64,000 nucleotides of DNA from Halomonas alkaliantarctica (GCF_029854215.1 NZ_CP122961.1:2108001-2172000), one strand, 5' to 3'. Positions 43,120 through 50,714 are shown, numbered from the stretch's first letter. The notes: generated from the sequence alone by a model not told the origin. Made by a program: numbers and translations.

Positions 43120-43629
43120 CACCCCTTCCTCCACTCGGTACCGCTTTCCAGCGCCAGCCGTTCGCCGGCTATTTGCGTGCGGGGCCAACTGGCGTATTCC
43201 CTAAGCACTGCTTTAGCCTCCTCGAGCCCTAGCGCCAGCACCGCGCAATAGCCCTCAAATTCGCTATTTTCCAGCCACTCGAATTGGCTATCAGCTAACG
43301 GCGCATCCTTGGGGGGGGGTGGCCTTGAACTCCAGGTACAGGCCAAACCAACCGCCGCGGGCCTGACGAACGGGGAGATCGCTCACGCCTGCCTTTACGC
43401 CCTGGCGCTTGAGGTCGCTCGCGGTTTTCTTATTGCGGTGGCCGCCGTTGGGCACATGGAAGGTGGCATCAAACAACTCGCCTACCGGTTGGCCACGCAT
43501 CTTCTCCCCATACAGCCAACGGATCAGTACGGCTTGCTCCTGCCCTTCCCAATCGACCGGCTTTGCCCGGTGCGCGCCGCTTTTGGTCAATGCTCGAGGG
43601 CGACGGGGTTTCTGGATTCGTAACGTCAC
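43119..43629 (-). pseudogene. VRR-NUC-type nuclease gene, frameshifted at a C9 run
   Basis: Frame 1 (43,291-43,629) has HVPNGGHRNKKTASDLK, GVKAGVSDLPV with the catalytic Asp, and GLYLEFKATPP with E-x-K. It then goes out of frame at nine C. Frame 2 continues from KDAPLADSQFEWLENSE to a stop at 43,119. With eight C the gene would encode about 170 residues, typical of phage VRR-NUC Holliday-junction or DNA-processing nucleases. As written it loses its last 60 residues. The start overlaps the upstream gene. Confidence 0.75.
43311..43319 (-). other. Nine-C homopolymer breaking the VRR-NUC frame
   Basis: GCCA-C9-AAGG on the minus strand; eight C restores one frame across the nuclease domain. It parallels the nine-A run in the tail fibre gene. 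Confidence 0.8.
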
Positions 43630-43943
43630 GCCATACCTCCAGCCATGCTATCCAACATTCGTTGCTGACGCTCCCAACGTTGGTAATCGGCCACGATCCG
43701 CTCCAGCATGGCTCGCGCCGTATCGTTATGGTCCAGCTCGGCGCGGCTTTGGATGCCACACGAGTGACGAATGAAATCGGCGCAGTCCTCGGGGCTGTGG
43801 GTACCATCGGGCAGCTGCCGATATTCAAGTGCCTTTGCCTGACGGCGGCGGCAATCGAGGTACAAACCGAATCGCACGTTTTGGCACAATAACGCGGCAC
43901 GGCGCGCCTGCTGCCCACCTTTCAATGCTTCACCCATCGTCAT
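43626..43943 (-). CDS. Phage protein of unknown function (105 aa)
   Basis: The helical, Arg-rich product has an RFGLYLDCRRRQAKALEYRQ segment and a C-terminal YQRWERQQRMLDSMAGG. It is tightly packed: it overlaps the small TM gene upstream by 14 bp and the VRR-NUC start by 4 bp. The position corresponds to the lambda nin region. Confidence 0.65.
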   Translation of the reverse strand: MTMGEALKGGQQARRAALLCQNVRFGLYLDCRRRQAKALEYRQLPDGTHSPEDCADFIRHSCGIQSRAELDHNDTARAMLERIVADYQRWERQQRMLDSMAGGMA

Positions 43944-44058
43944 GCTCCCCTTGATCGTTCAACTCTTCGACACTCTTACAAAAAGCGCCTGCAGCGCAGG
44001 CCACCGCGATAAACACGCCCGCTAGCACCCCCAACAGAAACCAGCTCACGCCATCCAT
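43930..44058 (-). CDS. Small single-TM phage protein (42 aa)
   Basis: The product MDGVSWFLLGVLAGVFIAVA then CAAGAFCKSVEELNDQGEHD is a single membrane helix with an acidic tail. GGAGGTGCCC precedes the ATG. It overlaps both neighbours (44,046 and 43,943), consistent with a coupled nin-type operon. Confidence 0.6.
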   Translation of the reverse strand: MDGVSWFLLGVLAGVFIAVACAAGAFCKSVEELNDQGEHDDG

Positions 44059-44201
44059 TGGGCACCTCCACGCTGTTGGCGACGCATGCACTGCTTGCAC
44101 GCTGGAAGTGGCTCACCGGTACCCGGGTCGCGAAATTCGGCAGCGCTCTTGCGGTATTGGCAGGCCGGGCACTTAGGCCGTTCATAAGCACGGCTCAACA
44201 T
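44046..44201 (-). CDS. Small zinc-ribbon phage protein (51 aa)
   Basis: The product has two cysteine pairs (CPACQ ... CKQC) about 30 residues apart, a zinc ribbon, and a basic end (RRQQRGG). It starts 3 bp before the P-type stop and overlaps the small TM gene. Such tiny zinc proteins are usual in lambdoid nin regions. Confidence 0.65.
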   Translation of the reverse strand: MLSRAYERPKCPACQYRKSAAEFRDPGTGEPLPACKQCMRRQQRGGAQWMA

Positions 44202-44203
44202 GG

Positions 44204-44932
44204 TTAACGCCCTCCCATCGCAGCCAGCGGCGCGCCCGCCTGTTCCAACAGCTCACGGCGACGCGCTTCTTCCTGTTCGGCTTCTTCGCGGCGCTGACGC
44301 GCCTTGGCATCGCCAGGTTTATTGATGATCTCGCGCAGTTGGCCAACCATTCGCTTACGCTGTCGCCGACCTTCCTCGGTCAATGGTTTCTCAGCCGGTG
44401 GCAGAAAGTGGGCCACTTTTGGGGCGGGCAGCTTGCCGGCATCAACCGCCTCCTGAAGTACCAGCTCACGGCGCTGCGTGTCATGCCCCAAAGACACCTG
44501 CCACACCGGCTGGCGCCCTTCCGCTTTGGCGGTTTCGGCTTCACGCTCGTAGGCTGCTAGGAAGGCCATACGCGCCCCCACCTGGTCACCGCCGTTCAAT
44601 ACCGGCTTGGCAACACCAAAGGCCCGGGCGATTTCCGGCGTCCACACCACCGTTTCGCTCTCATCGGTGCTACGCAGCGCCAGCGCCCATGCTTCGTTGG
44701 GCAGCAGGTGCTTGTTCGCGCTGGGCAAGCGCTCAACGATCGCGGGCAGGGTTAACTTGCCATGTAGCTCGGTACGACAGCGGGCCAAGGCGCGGCGAAT
44801 CTCGGCAAACGGGTAGCCGCTTAGGTCGTCGGTAATCAATACCGCGGCGGTTGGGCGGATCTCCTGCCCCAGCACTTCGGCCGTGGCGTACACCAGTTCG
44901 AGTACCTGGTCAGACTCTTGGGCGGTTAGCAT
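44204..44932 (-). CDS. P-like replication accessory protein (helicase loader position)
   Basis: The 242-residue protein has a helical N-terminus (SDQVLELVYATAEVLGQEIR) with YPFAEIRRALARCRTELHG and LTLPAIVERLP. This pattern recurs in phage proteins next to O-like initiators. The C-terminus is highly charged. It overlaps the O-like gene by 7 bp, as lambda P follows O. Role as a DnaB loader is inferred from position. Confidence 0.65.
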   Translation of the reverse strand: MLTAQESDQVLELVYATAEVLGQEIRPTAAVLITDDLSGYPFAEIRRALARCRTELHGKLTLPAIVERLPSANKHLLPNEAWALALRSTDESETVVWTPEIARAFGVAKPVLNGGDQVGARMAFLAAYEREAETAKAEGRQPVWQVSLGHDTQRRELVLQEAVDAGKLPAPKVAHFLPPAEKPLTEEGRRQRKRMVGQLREIINKPGDAKARQRREEAEQEEARRRELLEQAGAPLAAMGGR

Positions 44933-45927
44933 GACGAAGACTCCTGTTGTTGGCGGCGGGCGGCCATGATGCGCTTGGCCTCCTCGGCGTTACTCAGGTT
45001 GGATTGCGTGCTATCCAGCTGGCGCGCTCTGGCTTGGGTCACCTGCTGGCCGGTGGCAAGTTGCGTGGCGATCGCTTCGCAGTCCTGCAGGAGCAAGCCA
45101 ACGGGATGCATCCGCGCGGTGTAATACTGGTTGTTCAGCTTCACGTAGTGGGCGGCTACGCCAGGGGCACGCTCTGCCCCTACACGGTCGACCAGCTGGC
45201 TCATGTTCGCGCCCACCTTCTGGTTCCACACCGGCCAGGTGCCGTAACGCGCACGGTAGGCACAGGCATAGTTCGCCCAGGGCTTGAAGGTCTTGGCGGT
45301 GGGGTCACGAGTGCCGGGCATATCGCTGGGGATTCGCGCCAGCAGATCGTCGGCAGATTCCTGTGGCCCTGCCTGTTCAGCTTGCGGTTCTTCAGCGCCC
45401 AGGTAGTCACCAGTGGCAGCGGCTGGGCTAGCCCCAGGCGCAACCCTCTTACTGGAACCCTCTAACTGAACCCCTAAACCTGAACCCCTCTCTTCACGGT
45501 TTTCCGAATACCCCTCTTCGGGATCTCGAATAGGGTTCTCCCCGTTTTCCGAATACCCCCCTTCGGAATCTCGAATAGGGTTCTCACGATTTTCCGAATA
45601 CCCCTGTTCGGTTTTTCGAGTACCCCTATTCGGCTTTTCGAGTGGGTGCTTCATGAAGATCCGACGCTCGACAATCTGCTTGCCTTCGCGCACCTGATCC
45701 ACACGAATCCAGCCCTTCTTTTTCAGCGAACTGATCACTTCGGAAACACGGTTGGGCGAAAGGCCAAAGAACTCGGCCAACTTCTTGTTACTCTTGAAAC
45801 AACCTTTTTGCGGGTGCTGCAAGCTGTCGATCTCGATCAGCATCACTTTCTCTTGCAGTGAGAGCTCACGATTCAGCCAGATCTCAGCGGGTATCCAGAC
45901 ACCTCGGAATGCGCGTTCTTCAGTCAT
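44926..45927 (-). CDS. O-like replication initiator with winged HTH
   Basis: The 333-residue protein has an N-terminal winged HTH (VWIPAEIWLNRELSLQEKVM; NKKLAEFFGLSPNRVSEVIS). A middle section has 15-residue repeats (GYSENRENPIRDSEG) coded by near-identical DNA, and the C-terminal domain includes RIPSDMPGTRDPTAKTFKP. Lambda O also carries its origin iterons inside the gene. The start at 45,927 has a GGAGGCGCGCC leader. Confidence 0.75.
   Translation of the reverse strand: MTEERAFRGVWIPAEIWLNRELSLQEKVMLIEIDSLQHPQKGCFKSNKKLAEFFGLSPNRVSEVISSLKKKGWIRVDQVREGKQIVERRIFMKHPLEKPNRGTRKTEQGYSENRENPIRDSEGGYSENGENPIRDPEEGYSENREERGSGLGVQLEGSSKRVAPGASPAAATGDYLGAEEPQAEQAGPQESADDLLARIPSDMPGTRDPTAKTFKPWANYACAYRARYGTWPVWNQKVGANMSQLVDRVGAERAPGVAAHYVKLNNQYYTARMHPVGLLLQDCEAIATQLATGQQVTQARARQLDSTQSNLSNAEEAKRIMAARRQQQESSSC
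45500..45627 (-). repeat. Candidate origin iterons inside the O-like gene
   Basis: TTTTCCGAATACCCCT recurs at 45,500, 45,545 and 45,590, with a diverged TTTTCGAGTACCCCT ending at 45,627. The inverted form CGAATAGGG lies between copies. The 45-bp period keeps the reading frame. Placement matches the lambda ori within O. Confidence 0.65.
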
Positions 45928-46024
45928 GGCGCGCCTCCATGAGAAAGGATGGGCGCAAATGCGAAACTAGATATAAGCTGATAATTGCTAAACGCTGCCT
46001 ACCTACCTTTAAAGGAGAGCCGCC

Positions 46025-46135
46025 ATGGAAACCACGCTGTGTAACGATCCAGAAGGCTGGGAGCCAGGCAAGGACAGACAAGATCATGTCCCTCCTGGCA
46101 GAACGCCACCGCCGCCACAAAAGCCAAAACCATAA
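46025..46135 (+). CDS. Small proline-rich protein (36 aa)
   Basis: ATG is preceded by AAAGGAGAGCC, a strong site. The product METTLCNDPEGWEPGKDRQD continues with a Pro-rich tail (PPPPQKPKP). It precedes the SLATT-like gene by 18 bp on the same strand and is opposite to the early operon. Role unknown. Confidence 0.5.
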   Translation: METTLCNDPEGWEPGKDRQDHVPPGRTPPPPQKPKP

Positions 46136-46153
46136 TGATTGAGGCAAATGACT

Positions 46154-46651
46154 ATGAGCGAGCGGCTCACCGAACAAGTTAGAACTGATGAACGAACACT
46201 TTACGAAGCGGCTGGCGATACTGCTTACGCCATACGCTACATGCAGCTCCAAGAGCGTCTTTTTAACCGCATGGGCAATGTTCTCAAATTCACTAGCCTG
46301 TTCGGTGGTAGCGCCGCTTTCGCAGGTGTTGCCACCAGCAATGCCACAATCACTGCCATAAGCGGCGTCATTGTGGCTATTAGCACTATTCTGGATTTTG
46401 TCCTCAAGCCGGAAGAGAAAGCGTTTCAGTGCCGTGGCGCACGCCACCGGTACCAGCGCCTGCTTCAGAAATCGTCTGAGCTCACCCTGGCAGATCACGA
46501 CCGCAAGGCGGCCAAGATCGCCAGAATGGACACCCCTCACATCGAAGGCCTGCGCAAGCCCGCCTACAATGATTCCTCTATCGAACGCGGGCGACCGGAC
46601 TACACCTGGCAGCTCAACCGTTGGGAACGCTTTTTGAAATGGCTTGCATAA
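46154..46651 (+). CDS. SLATT-like two-TM protein
   Basis: The 165-residue protein has a helical N-terminus (YAIRYMQLQERLFNRMGNVL) and two adjacent membrane helices (LKFTSLFGGSAAFAGVA; TAISGVIVAISTILDFVL). A cytoplasmic helical part follows (RYQRLLQKSSELTLADHDRK) and ends WERFLKWLA. This is the shape of SLATT domains, which are predicted membrane effectors in nucleotide-signal conflict systems. Start 46,154 is best spaced from GAGG; 46,148 is an alternative. Family call is by eye. Confidence 0.6.
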   Translation: MSERLTEQVRTDERTLYEAAGDTAYAIRYMQLQERLFNRMGNVLKFTSLFGGSAAFAGVATSNATITAISGVIVAISTILDFVLKPEEKAFQCRGARHRYQRLLQKSSELTLADHDRKAAKIARMDTPHIEGLRKPAYNDSSIERGRPDYTWQLNRWERFLKWLA

Positions 46652-46767
46652 GACCAATCTCGTTAGAACCGCAGACTGTTTCATAGCAGCCCCCACGAAT
46701 AGAAAGCCACACCGCCAACCGCTAAAGTGGTAGTTGCGACACCATCCACTAAAAGAAGGAAAGCGAC

Positions 46768-47166
46768 GTGGCTAAAAACGAATACGACTACCTTTGGGAT
46801 TCCCACGAGCGCGATGAATACGCCGCAGCAGGCATTAATGAAGAAAATTGCACCAAAGAAGAAGAAGCCATCATTGTCCGAAAGGTGCTCAAGCAGTTCA
46901 TGGCAATGTTTCTTGAGGCGCATCTTGCAGCCCGCTATCACCGCCTGGGATTGCAGATTAATGACATCGAACTGCTGCAAGCCCGCGCTGCCGAGCTTCA
47001 TCATTTTCGACCAAGTGAAACCGGCAACATGCACCTGGATGAACTTATGATTTTGTTGGCCGGCGAGTTTGAGCATGTATCTATTCCTCCCGATGCGCGT
47101 GAGGTGATACTGAGGCGCACATCCGACCTTCAGGAGTGGGTCGAGATAGACGCACTGCTGTCTTAG
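46768..47166 (+). CDS. Unrecognised plus-strand cargo protein (132 aa)
   Basis: The product starts at GTG after AAGGAAAGCGAC. It is acidic and helical (EYAAAGINEENCTKEEEAII; VLKQFMAMFLEAHLAARYH) with a C-terminal REVILRRTSDLQEWVEIDAL. It is 116 bp after the SLATT-like gene on the same strand, and its 3' end overlaps a convergent gene by 86 bp. Function is unknown. Confidence 0.6.
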   Translation: MAKNEYDYLWDSHERDEYAAAGINEENCTKEEEAIIVRKVLKQFMAMFLEAHLAARYHRLGLQINDIELLQARAAELHHFRPSETGNMHLDELMILLAGEFEHVSIPPDAREVILRRTSDLQEWVEIDALLS

Positions 47167-47377
47167 CGCTGTTTTCAGGAACTGCAATAAGCGGCAAACC
47201 CAGACGCTGGCGACAAAGGTTAAGCGTCTGGTTCAGCTTCTCAGCCTCTTCACGGAACTTTTTTGCCCTCATCTCTTGCAACTGCGCTTCAGTGATATGT
47301 GAGCTAATGGCTTCAACCAAGCGACTCATTTCCCGCTCTAACTCCCACTGCTCCGCTTCATATAGCTGCTTGCTCAT
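47081..47377 (-). CDS. Early phage protein downstream of cro (98 aa)
   Basis: The product MSKQLYEAEQWELEREMSRL... is coiled-coil-like with QLQEMRAKKFREEAEKLNQT. A GAGGTGAGGGT site precedes the ATG, 31 bp after the Cro-type stop, in the position of lambda cII. It has no HTH that I can see. The last 30 codons overlap the convergent cargo gene. Confidence 0.55.
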   Translation of the reverse strand: MSKQLYEAEQWELEREMSRLVEAISSHITEAQLQEMRAKKFREEAEKLNQTLNLCRQRLGLPLIAVPENSAKTAVRLSRPTPEGRMCASVSPHAHREE

Positions 47378-47408
47378 ACCCTCACCTCAAAAAGACCTGT
47401 ATATCCAT

Positions 47409-47690
47409 TCACGACTTAGAAACCGATGCGCACGCGTCACCACAGCGGATATGCTGATGAGAACTAGCGACTAACTCAGGCCAGATGGTTTGCCAGTCAC
47501 GCGGCCGCAGAGCTTTACGTGTACATAAAGCAGCAGTAGCACACTCGATTCGCGCAGCGATCTCTGGTGAGGCTTGCTTGTGCCCATAGGCGATCTGGCG
47601 TAGGTAAGCGCGGGTGGTGCCTGTTTGATGCACTTGGTCATCGGTCGCATCACGCAACCAATCAAGCAGGGATTGTTGGCGAGTTTTCAT
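47409..47690 (-). CDS. Cro-position HTH repressor (YdaS-like)
   Basis: The 93-residue product MKTRQQSLLDWLRDATDDQV has TTRAYLRQIAYGHKQASPEI as recognition helix region, a Cro/YdaS-type HTH. AAGGAG lies 9 bases before the ATG at 47,690. It is divergent from the CI-type gene with three operators between, so it heads the lytic early operon. Confidence 0.8.
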   Translation of the reverse strand: MKTRQQSLLDWLRDATDDQVHQTGTTRAYLRQIAYGHKQASPEIAARIECATAALCTRKALRPRDWQTIWPELVASSHQHIRCGDACASVSKS

Positions 47691-47715
47691 AGGCAGCTCC
47701 TTATTGCTGCCCCAA

Positions 47716-47772
47716 TGATTACCCACGGGTAATCATTTATCAATACCCATAGGTAATTTACCTATCGGTAAC
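47716..47772. promoter_or_regulatory. Operator cluster between cro and cI (three sites)
   Basis: Sites: GATTACCCACGGGTAATC (47,717-47,734), AATACCCATAGGTAAT (47,742-47,757) and TTTACCTATCGGTAAC (47,757-47,772). All fit WTTACC-N4-GGTAAW. Three sites for two divergent repressor genes copies the lambda OR layout. Confidence 0.82.
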
Positions 47773-47791
47773 GCTAGCGGATTATGGCAGG

Positions 47792-48469
47792 ATGGAAATC
47801 ACAGACCTCAGACGTGAGAATTTAAAGCGCATCCTTGATGCACGCTTCAATGGCAAACGTGCTGCGCTAGCAGATGCTATTGACCGTGAAGCTAGCTATA
47901 TTTCTCGCTGCTTAAGCGACAAAGCACATCGCAAAAAAATTGGCGAAGAATTTGCTCGTCATATAGAAAGCAGACTTAATCTACCCAGTAGATGGCTAGA
48001 CCAGGAAAGTCCCAATACAAAGGACTCCCAGCTAAGCCCAGCGGGAGGGATAGAAAATATTGACATTGCGCCAACAATGGCTGGGATGAGCCCCGAAATT
48101 GGCTGGGCTCAAGCTGGAGCATGGACTGAAGTTTGTGATATTGAGATAAATCCTGAGAAATACCACCCGCGTCCATCTAATGCCAGCCCAAACACTTTTG
48201 TTCTCCGAGTGGTTGGTGAGTCTATGCTTCCAGAATATACCCCTGGAACCTTAATTTTTGTCGACCCTGAAAAAGTGGCGGAAAATGGAAAGGATGTCAT
48301 TGCAGTGATGACAGAAACCAATGAAGCAACTTTCAAGCGATATATAGAAGAGCCAGGTCACGGCAAAATGCTGAAGGCACTTAATCCAAATTGGCATGAA
48401 CCCTACGTTAAAATTAATGGTAATTGTCGGGTAATAGGCGTAATAGTCGCTGACATGCGAATTCGATAG
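47792..48469 (+). CDS. CI-like repressor with S24 autoprotease domain
   Basis: The 225-residue protein has an N-terminal HTH (GKRAALADAIDREASYISRC) and a C-terminal peptidase domain: GAWTEV cleavage region, VVGESMLPEYTPG with the nucleophile Ser, and NEATFKRYIEEPG with the catalytic Lys. RecA would trigger self-cleavage and induction. No good Shine-Dalgarno precedes the ATG, which lies 20 bp from the last operator, so translation may be leaderless as in lambda pRM. Confidence 0.9.
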   Translation: MEITDLRRENLKRILDARFNGKRAALADAIDREASYISRCLSDKAHRKKIGEEFARHIESRLNLPSRWLDQESPNTKDSQLSPAGGIENIDIAPTMAGMSPEIGWAQAGAWTEVCDIEINPEKYHPRPSNASPNTFVLRVVGESMLPEYTPGTLIFVDPEKVAENGKDVIAVMTETNEATFKRYIEEPGHGKMLKALNPNWHEPYVKINGNCRVIGVIVADMRIR

Positions 48470-48480
48470 CTATAAATTAT

Positions 48481-48507
48481 TAAAACCGCTTACCGAGCGG
48501 TTTTTTT
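48481..48507 (+). terminator. Terminator after the CI-like gene
   Basis: Stem AAACCGCT / AGCGGTTT with loop TACCG, followed by a T run. It ends the repressor transcript. Confidence 0.85.
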
Positions 48508-48961
48508 ATTCGCCAAATAAGAGTAACAATCAATTCTATTTAGCTACCACATATAGAATGGTTAAAAAAATAATAGAAAACACAGAAAAAATTGAAATGC
48601 CCATAGCTAAAGGCCTGTGGACGAAAAAAAGCCACTTTCTTAGGTTTGATTATTCCTACTACCTACTATATATTGTGTACTGCCTGTTACCAAAAGGTAA
48701 AATATAGGCACACGGAAAGGCCCACTCTACGCCAATAGAGTGAGCCTAATTTTCAACTTAGAGACTAGCGGAGGTGAACAAACCACGAAACTCTTGCAAA
48801 TGCGCGCCAACGCAGCAAGTGCCGTGGAAGTAAAAGTTGTAGTGCAACAATAGAGCCTAATGGACAGTATGTCCACAGTACATTCGTACAAATGTACTTT
48901 AAAAGGCAGCTATTGTTTGCACCTCCGCGACGCCTCCTGTACTGAAAGAGGTACAAGCGAA
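48508..48961. other. Non-coding region with distant inverted repeats
   Basis: GCGGAGGTG (48,768-48,776) and CACCTCCGC (48,920-48,928) are perfect 9-bp inverted repeats. Between and beside them is a GTACATT / AATGTAC dyad. No gene is supportable in 48,508-48,961. It could hold a structured RNA or an operator pair. Confidence 0.4.
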
Positions 48962-49111
48962 ATGCCTAAGAGCGCGCGAGAAACCTATCTAGAAAGGTAT
49001 AAAAAAGCTCGTGAAGCCGGTCTAGTGCTTCAACAATGGCAGCAGAGTAAGCCGATTCTGCTGAAACGAGCTTTAAGAGAGGAAGGTGGTCAAGGCACTC
49101 TTGACCTCTGA
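48962..49111 (+). CDS. Small basic helical phage protein (49 aa)
   Basis: The product is MPKSARETYLERYKKAREAG followed by VLQQWQQSKPILLKRALREE. GAAAGAGG lies about 11 bases upstream, and a terminator follows 14 bp after the stop. It lies between repressor and left operators, like lambda rex genes, but is unrelated. A longer frame from 48,860 lacks support. Confidence 0.5.
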   Translation: MPKSARETYLERYKKAREAGLVLQQWQQSKPILLKRALREEGGQGTLDL

Positions 49112-49125
49112 AATCTCAAGCACAG

Positions 49126-49152
49126 AACCCGCCGTGATGGCGGGTTTTTTTT
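49126..49152 (+). terminator. Terminator after the 49-aa gene
   Basis: Stem AACCCGCC / GGCGGGTT with a 5-base loop and eight T. It isolates the left early promoter region. Confidence 0.85.
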
Positions 49153-49168
49153 GGTTCAAGCAAAAATA

Positions 49169-49212
49169 TTTACCTGCAGGTATTGACCAAATAATTACCC
49201 ATGGGTAATTAT
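49169..49212. promoter_or_regulatory. Left operators (OL-like) of the int-side early operon
   Basis: TTTACCTGCAGGTATT (49,169-49,184) and the perfect palindrome ATAATTACCCATGGGTAATT plus AT (49,191-49,212) match the sites beside cI. TTGACC lies between them as a -35-like box. The CI-like repressor should silence this operon. Confidence 0.82.
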
Positions 49213-49243
49213 TGATCTATGTTTCATTACCTGGAGAGCAGCC

Positions 49244-49645
49244 ATGCCTACTAGCACCCCTGAGGAATTTGAATTTAATGGCTTCCGCTGTCGTTTTGGT
49301 CAACGTAACAGCGAATGGCCCTCACTCGTTCAGGCGCAAGTTATTGCATGCCTTGCAGCAGGAATGACTAGAAAAGAGATCGCTAAGTTACGAGGATGCT
49401 CGCCAAGCACAGTTAGTTCCACTGTTGATTCACTGTTTTATTACCTAAACACACATCGTGCTGCTGGCGCTGTTGCCGAAGCCATGCGCCGCGGCTGGAT
49501 CGCTCCCCTTCTTATCGCCCTGCTGGTCAGCGGCATCAATCCCGACACCGAAGCCATGCGTAACCGCCCACCGGCTCGTACGCGCCAGCAGGTCAGCGCC
49601 AGTCGTAACGTGTCACGTCGTGATGTGGGGAGCGTCTGCTCATGA
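49244..49645 (+). CDS. LuxR-type HTH protein, first gene of the left early operon
   Basis: The 133-residue protein has a LuxR-type HTH (VIACLAAGMTRKEIAKLRGC, then SPSTVSSTVDSLFYYL) and a hydrophobic segment (WIAPLLIALLVSGI). It directly follows the left operators (CTGGAGAGCAGCC before ATG). By place it could be an early regulator, though it is not N-like. Confidence 0.75.
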   Translation: MPTSTPEEFEFNGFRCRFGQRNSEWPSLVQAQVIACLAAGMTRKEIAKLRGCSPSTVSSTVDSLFYYLNTHRAAGAVAEAMRRGWIAPLLIALLVSGINPDTEAMRNRPPARTRQQVSASRNVSRRDVGSVCS

Positions 49646-49959
49646 ATCTCTATAACGCCCAAGCCGTCACCGGGACACTTACAGCCAATGGCATCAACAC
49701 GGCGTTTCTCTTCACGCTGATGCCCTGCCAAGAGCTGGCGCTGGCCATCAACTTGCAGCGCAAATACGCGGTGCTGCTGGAAACCTGCCAGCACGGCATC
49801 TTCTGCCAAACGTGGCTGGCACATCGCAACGCCCAGCACGAAAGCCACCAAAAGTTTGAGTGCTACTACAGCCACCCCGAAACGGCGTTGAGTGAGATAC
49901 GCGCTATACACCGCCACCTCAACAGCTTGCTGGATGACAGCAAAGGCGGTGCCGTATGA
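49642..49959 (+). CDS. Early phage protein of unknown function (105 aa)
   Basis: The product MNLYNAQAVTGTLTANGINT... has CQELALAINLQRKYAVLLET and a His-rich C-terminus. It overlaps both neighbours by 4 bp (ATGA), so translational coupling is likely. No family is recognised. Confidence 0.65.
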   Translation: MNLYNAQAVTGTLTANGINTAFLFTLMPCQELALAINLQRKYAVLLETCQHGIFCQTWLAHRNAQHESHQKFECYYSHPETALSEIRAIHRHLNSLLDDSKGGAV

Positions 49960-50279
49960 GCAACCAAGCCGCTAAAGCCCTATGGGTGGCCATCATGCTT
50001 ATCTCGATAGCCGTCCTGGGCCAGCTCTACCAACGCGAAGCGGAAGAACAGTCCGACTGGCTGGTTAGCTACTGCACGGATGCCGCGATCTGGGCCGCCG
50101 AGGAGGCCCGTGGTGTACCGCTGGAAAAGCGCACTGGCCAGCCGGATTACAAAGGCATCGCGGAGGAGCATTGCCCAGGCATGCGCCCCTCTGCTCCCGC
50201 GTTAGAAACCGACACCACCTCACCGGCACAGCTGGCCATGCCCGAAACGTTGCCGTTTCAACAGTTGGTTCAGTTTTGA
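49956..50279 (+). CDS. Membrane-anchored early phage protein (107 aa)
   Basis: One N-terminal membrane helix (ALWVAIMLISIAVLGQLY) is followed by an exported-type domain with two Cys (YCTDAAIWAAEEARGV; EHCPGMRPS). It is coupled to the preceding gene by an ATGA overlap. Unknown role, possibly superinfection control. Confidence 0.6.
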   Translation: MSNQAAKALWVAIMLISIAVLGQLYQREAEEQSDWLVSYCTDAAIWAAEEARGVPLEKRTGQPDYKGIAEEHCPGMRPSAPALETDTTSPAQLAMPETLPFQQLVQF

Positions 50280-50291
50280 GGGGGCTGGCGT

Positions 50292-50606
50292 ATGTACATG
50301 CTCAACCGGCTTGGCCAGCGAATCATCGTCGGCAACCGCCGCCGCCATTGCCGGTGCCGGTCTTGCGGTGCCCGTCAGGTAAAAGCCAAACACCCCGCTG
50401 AGTATTTACGCCGCATTCGCTGCAAAAGCTGTGGGGAGTTCGACACGCTGCGCATCGATAAGTGGGCGGATCGGCGCGGCTGGCGGTACCAGACATGCTA
50501 CTGCGATGGCTACCACTTCCCCCATCGGATCCGCTCAGAGTTTTGCTATCACAACCCCAACTACCCCGCCGACGACGGCCACCGTGAAATGGCCAGTGGC
50601 ATGTAG
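50292..50606 (+). CDS. Zinc-ribbon early phage protein (104 aa)
   Basis: Two zinc-type knuckles are visible (CRCRSCGARQ; RCKSCGEFDTL) plus a Cys/His-rich end (TCYCDGYHFPHRIRSEFCYH). GAGGGGGCTGGCGT precedes the ATG. Likely a small nucleic-acid-binding protein; the family is common in phages of Pseudomonas and relatives by my recollection. Confidence 0.65.
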   Translation: MYMLNRLGQRIIVGNRRRHCRCRSCGARQVKAKHPAEYLRRIRCKSCGEFDTLRIDKWADRRGWRYQTCYCDGYHFPHRIRSEFCYHNPNYPADDGHREMASGM

Positions 50607-50615
50607 AGGCCTGCT

Positions 50616-50714
50616 ATGAATTTTGACGAACAGTTTGACCGGATATTCAAAACGCCAGCGCCAGCAGAGGGCGACGCCGGCGAAAAAAATGAGGACAGCG
50701 AGGTTCAGTCATGA
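50616..50714 (+). CDS. Small acidic early phage protein (32 aa)
   Basis: MNFDEQFDRIFKTPAPAEGD... is short and acidic. It starts 9 bp after the zinc-ribbon gene with GAGGCCTGCT upstream, and ends in an ATGA overlap with the next gene. The coupling supports it as real. Confidence 0.5.
   Translation: MNFDEQFDRIFKTPAPAEGDAGEKNEDSEVQS

Noticed and set aside
45920..46696. 258-codon minus-strand frame opposite the SLATT-like gene
   Set aside because: The plus-strand gene has proper membrane helices and start context; the minus frame covers intergenic and coding DNA alike and has no motif.
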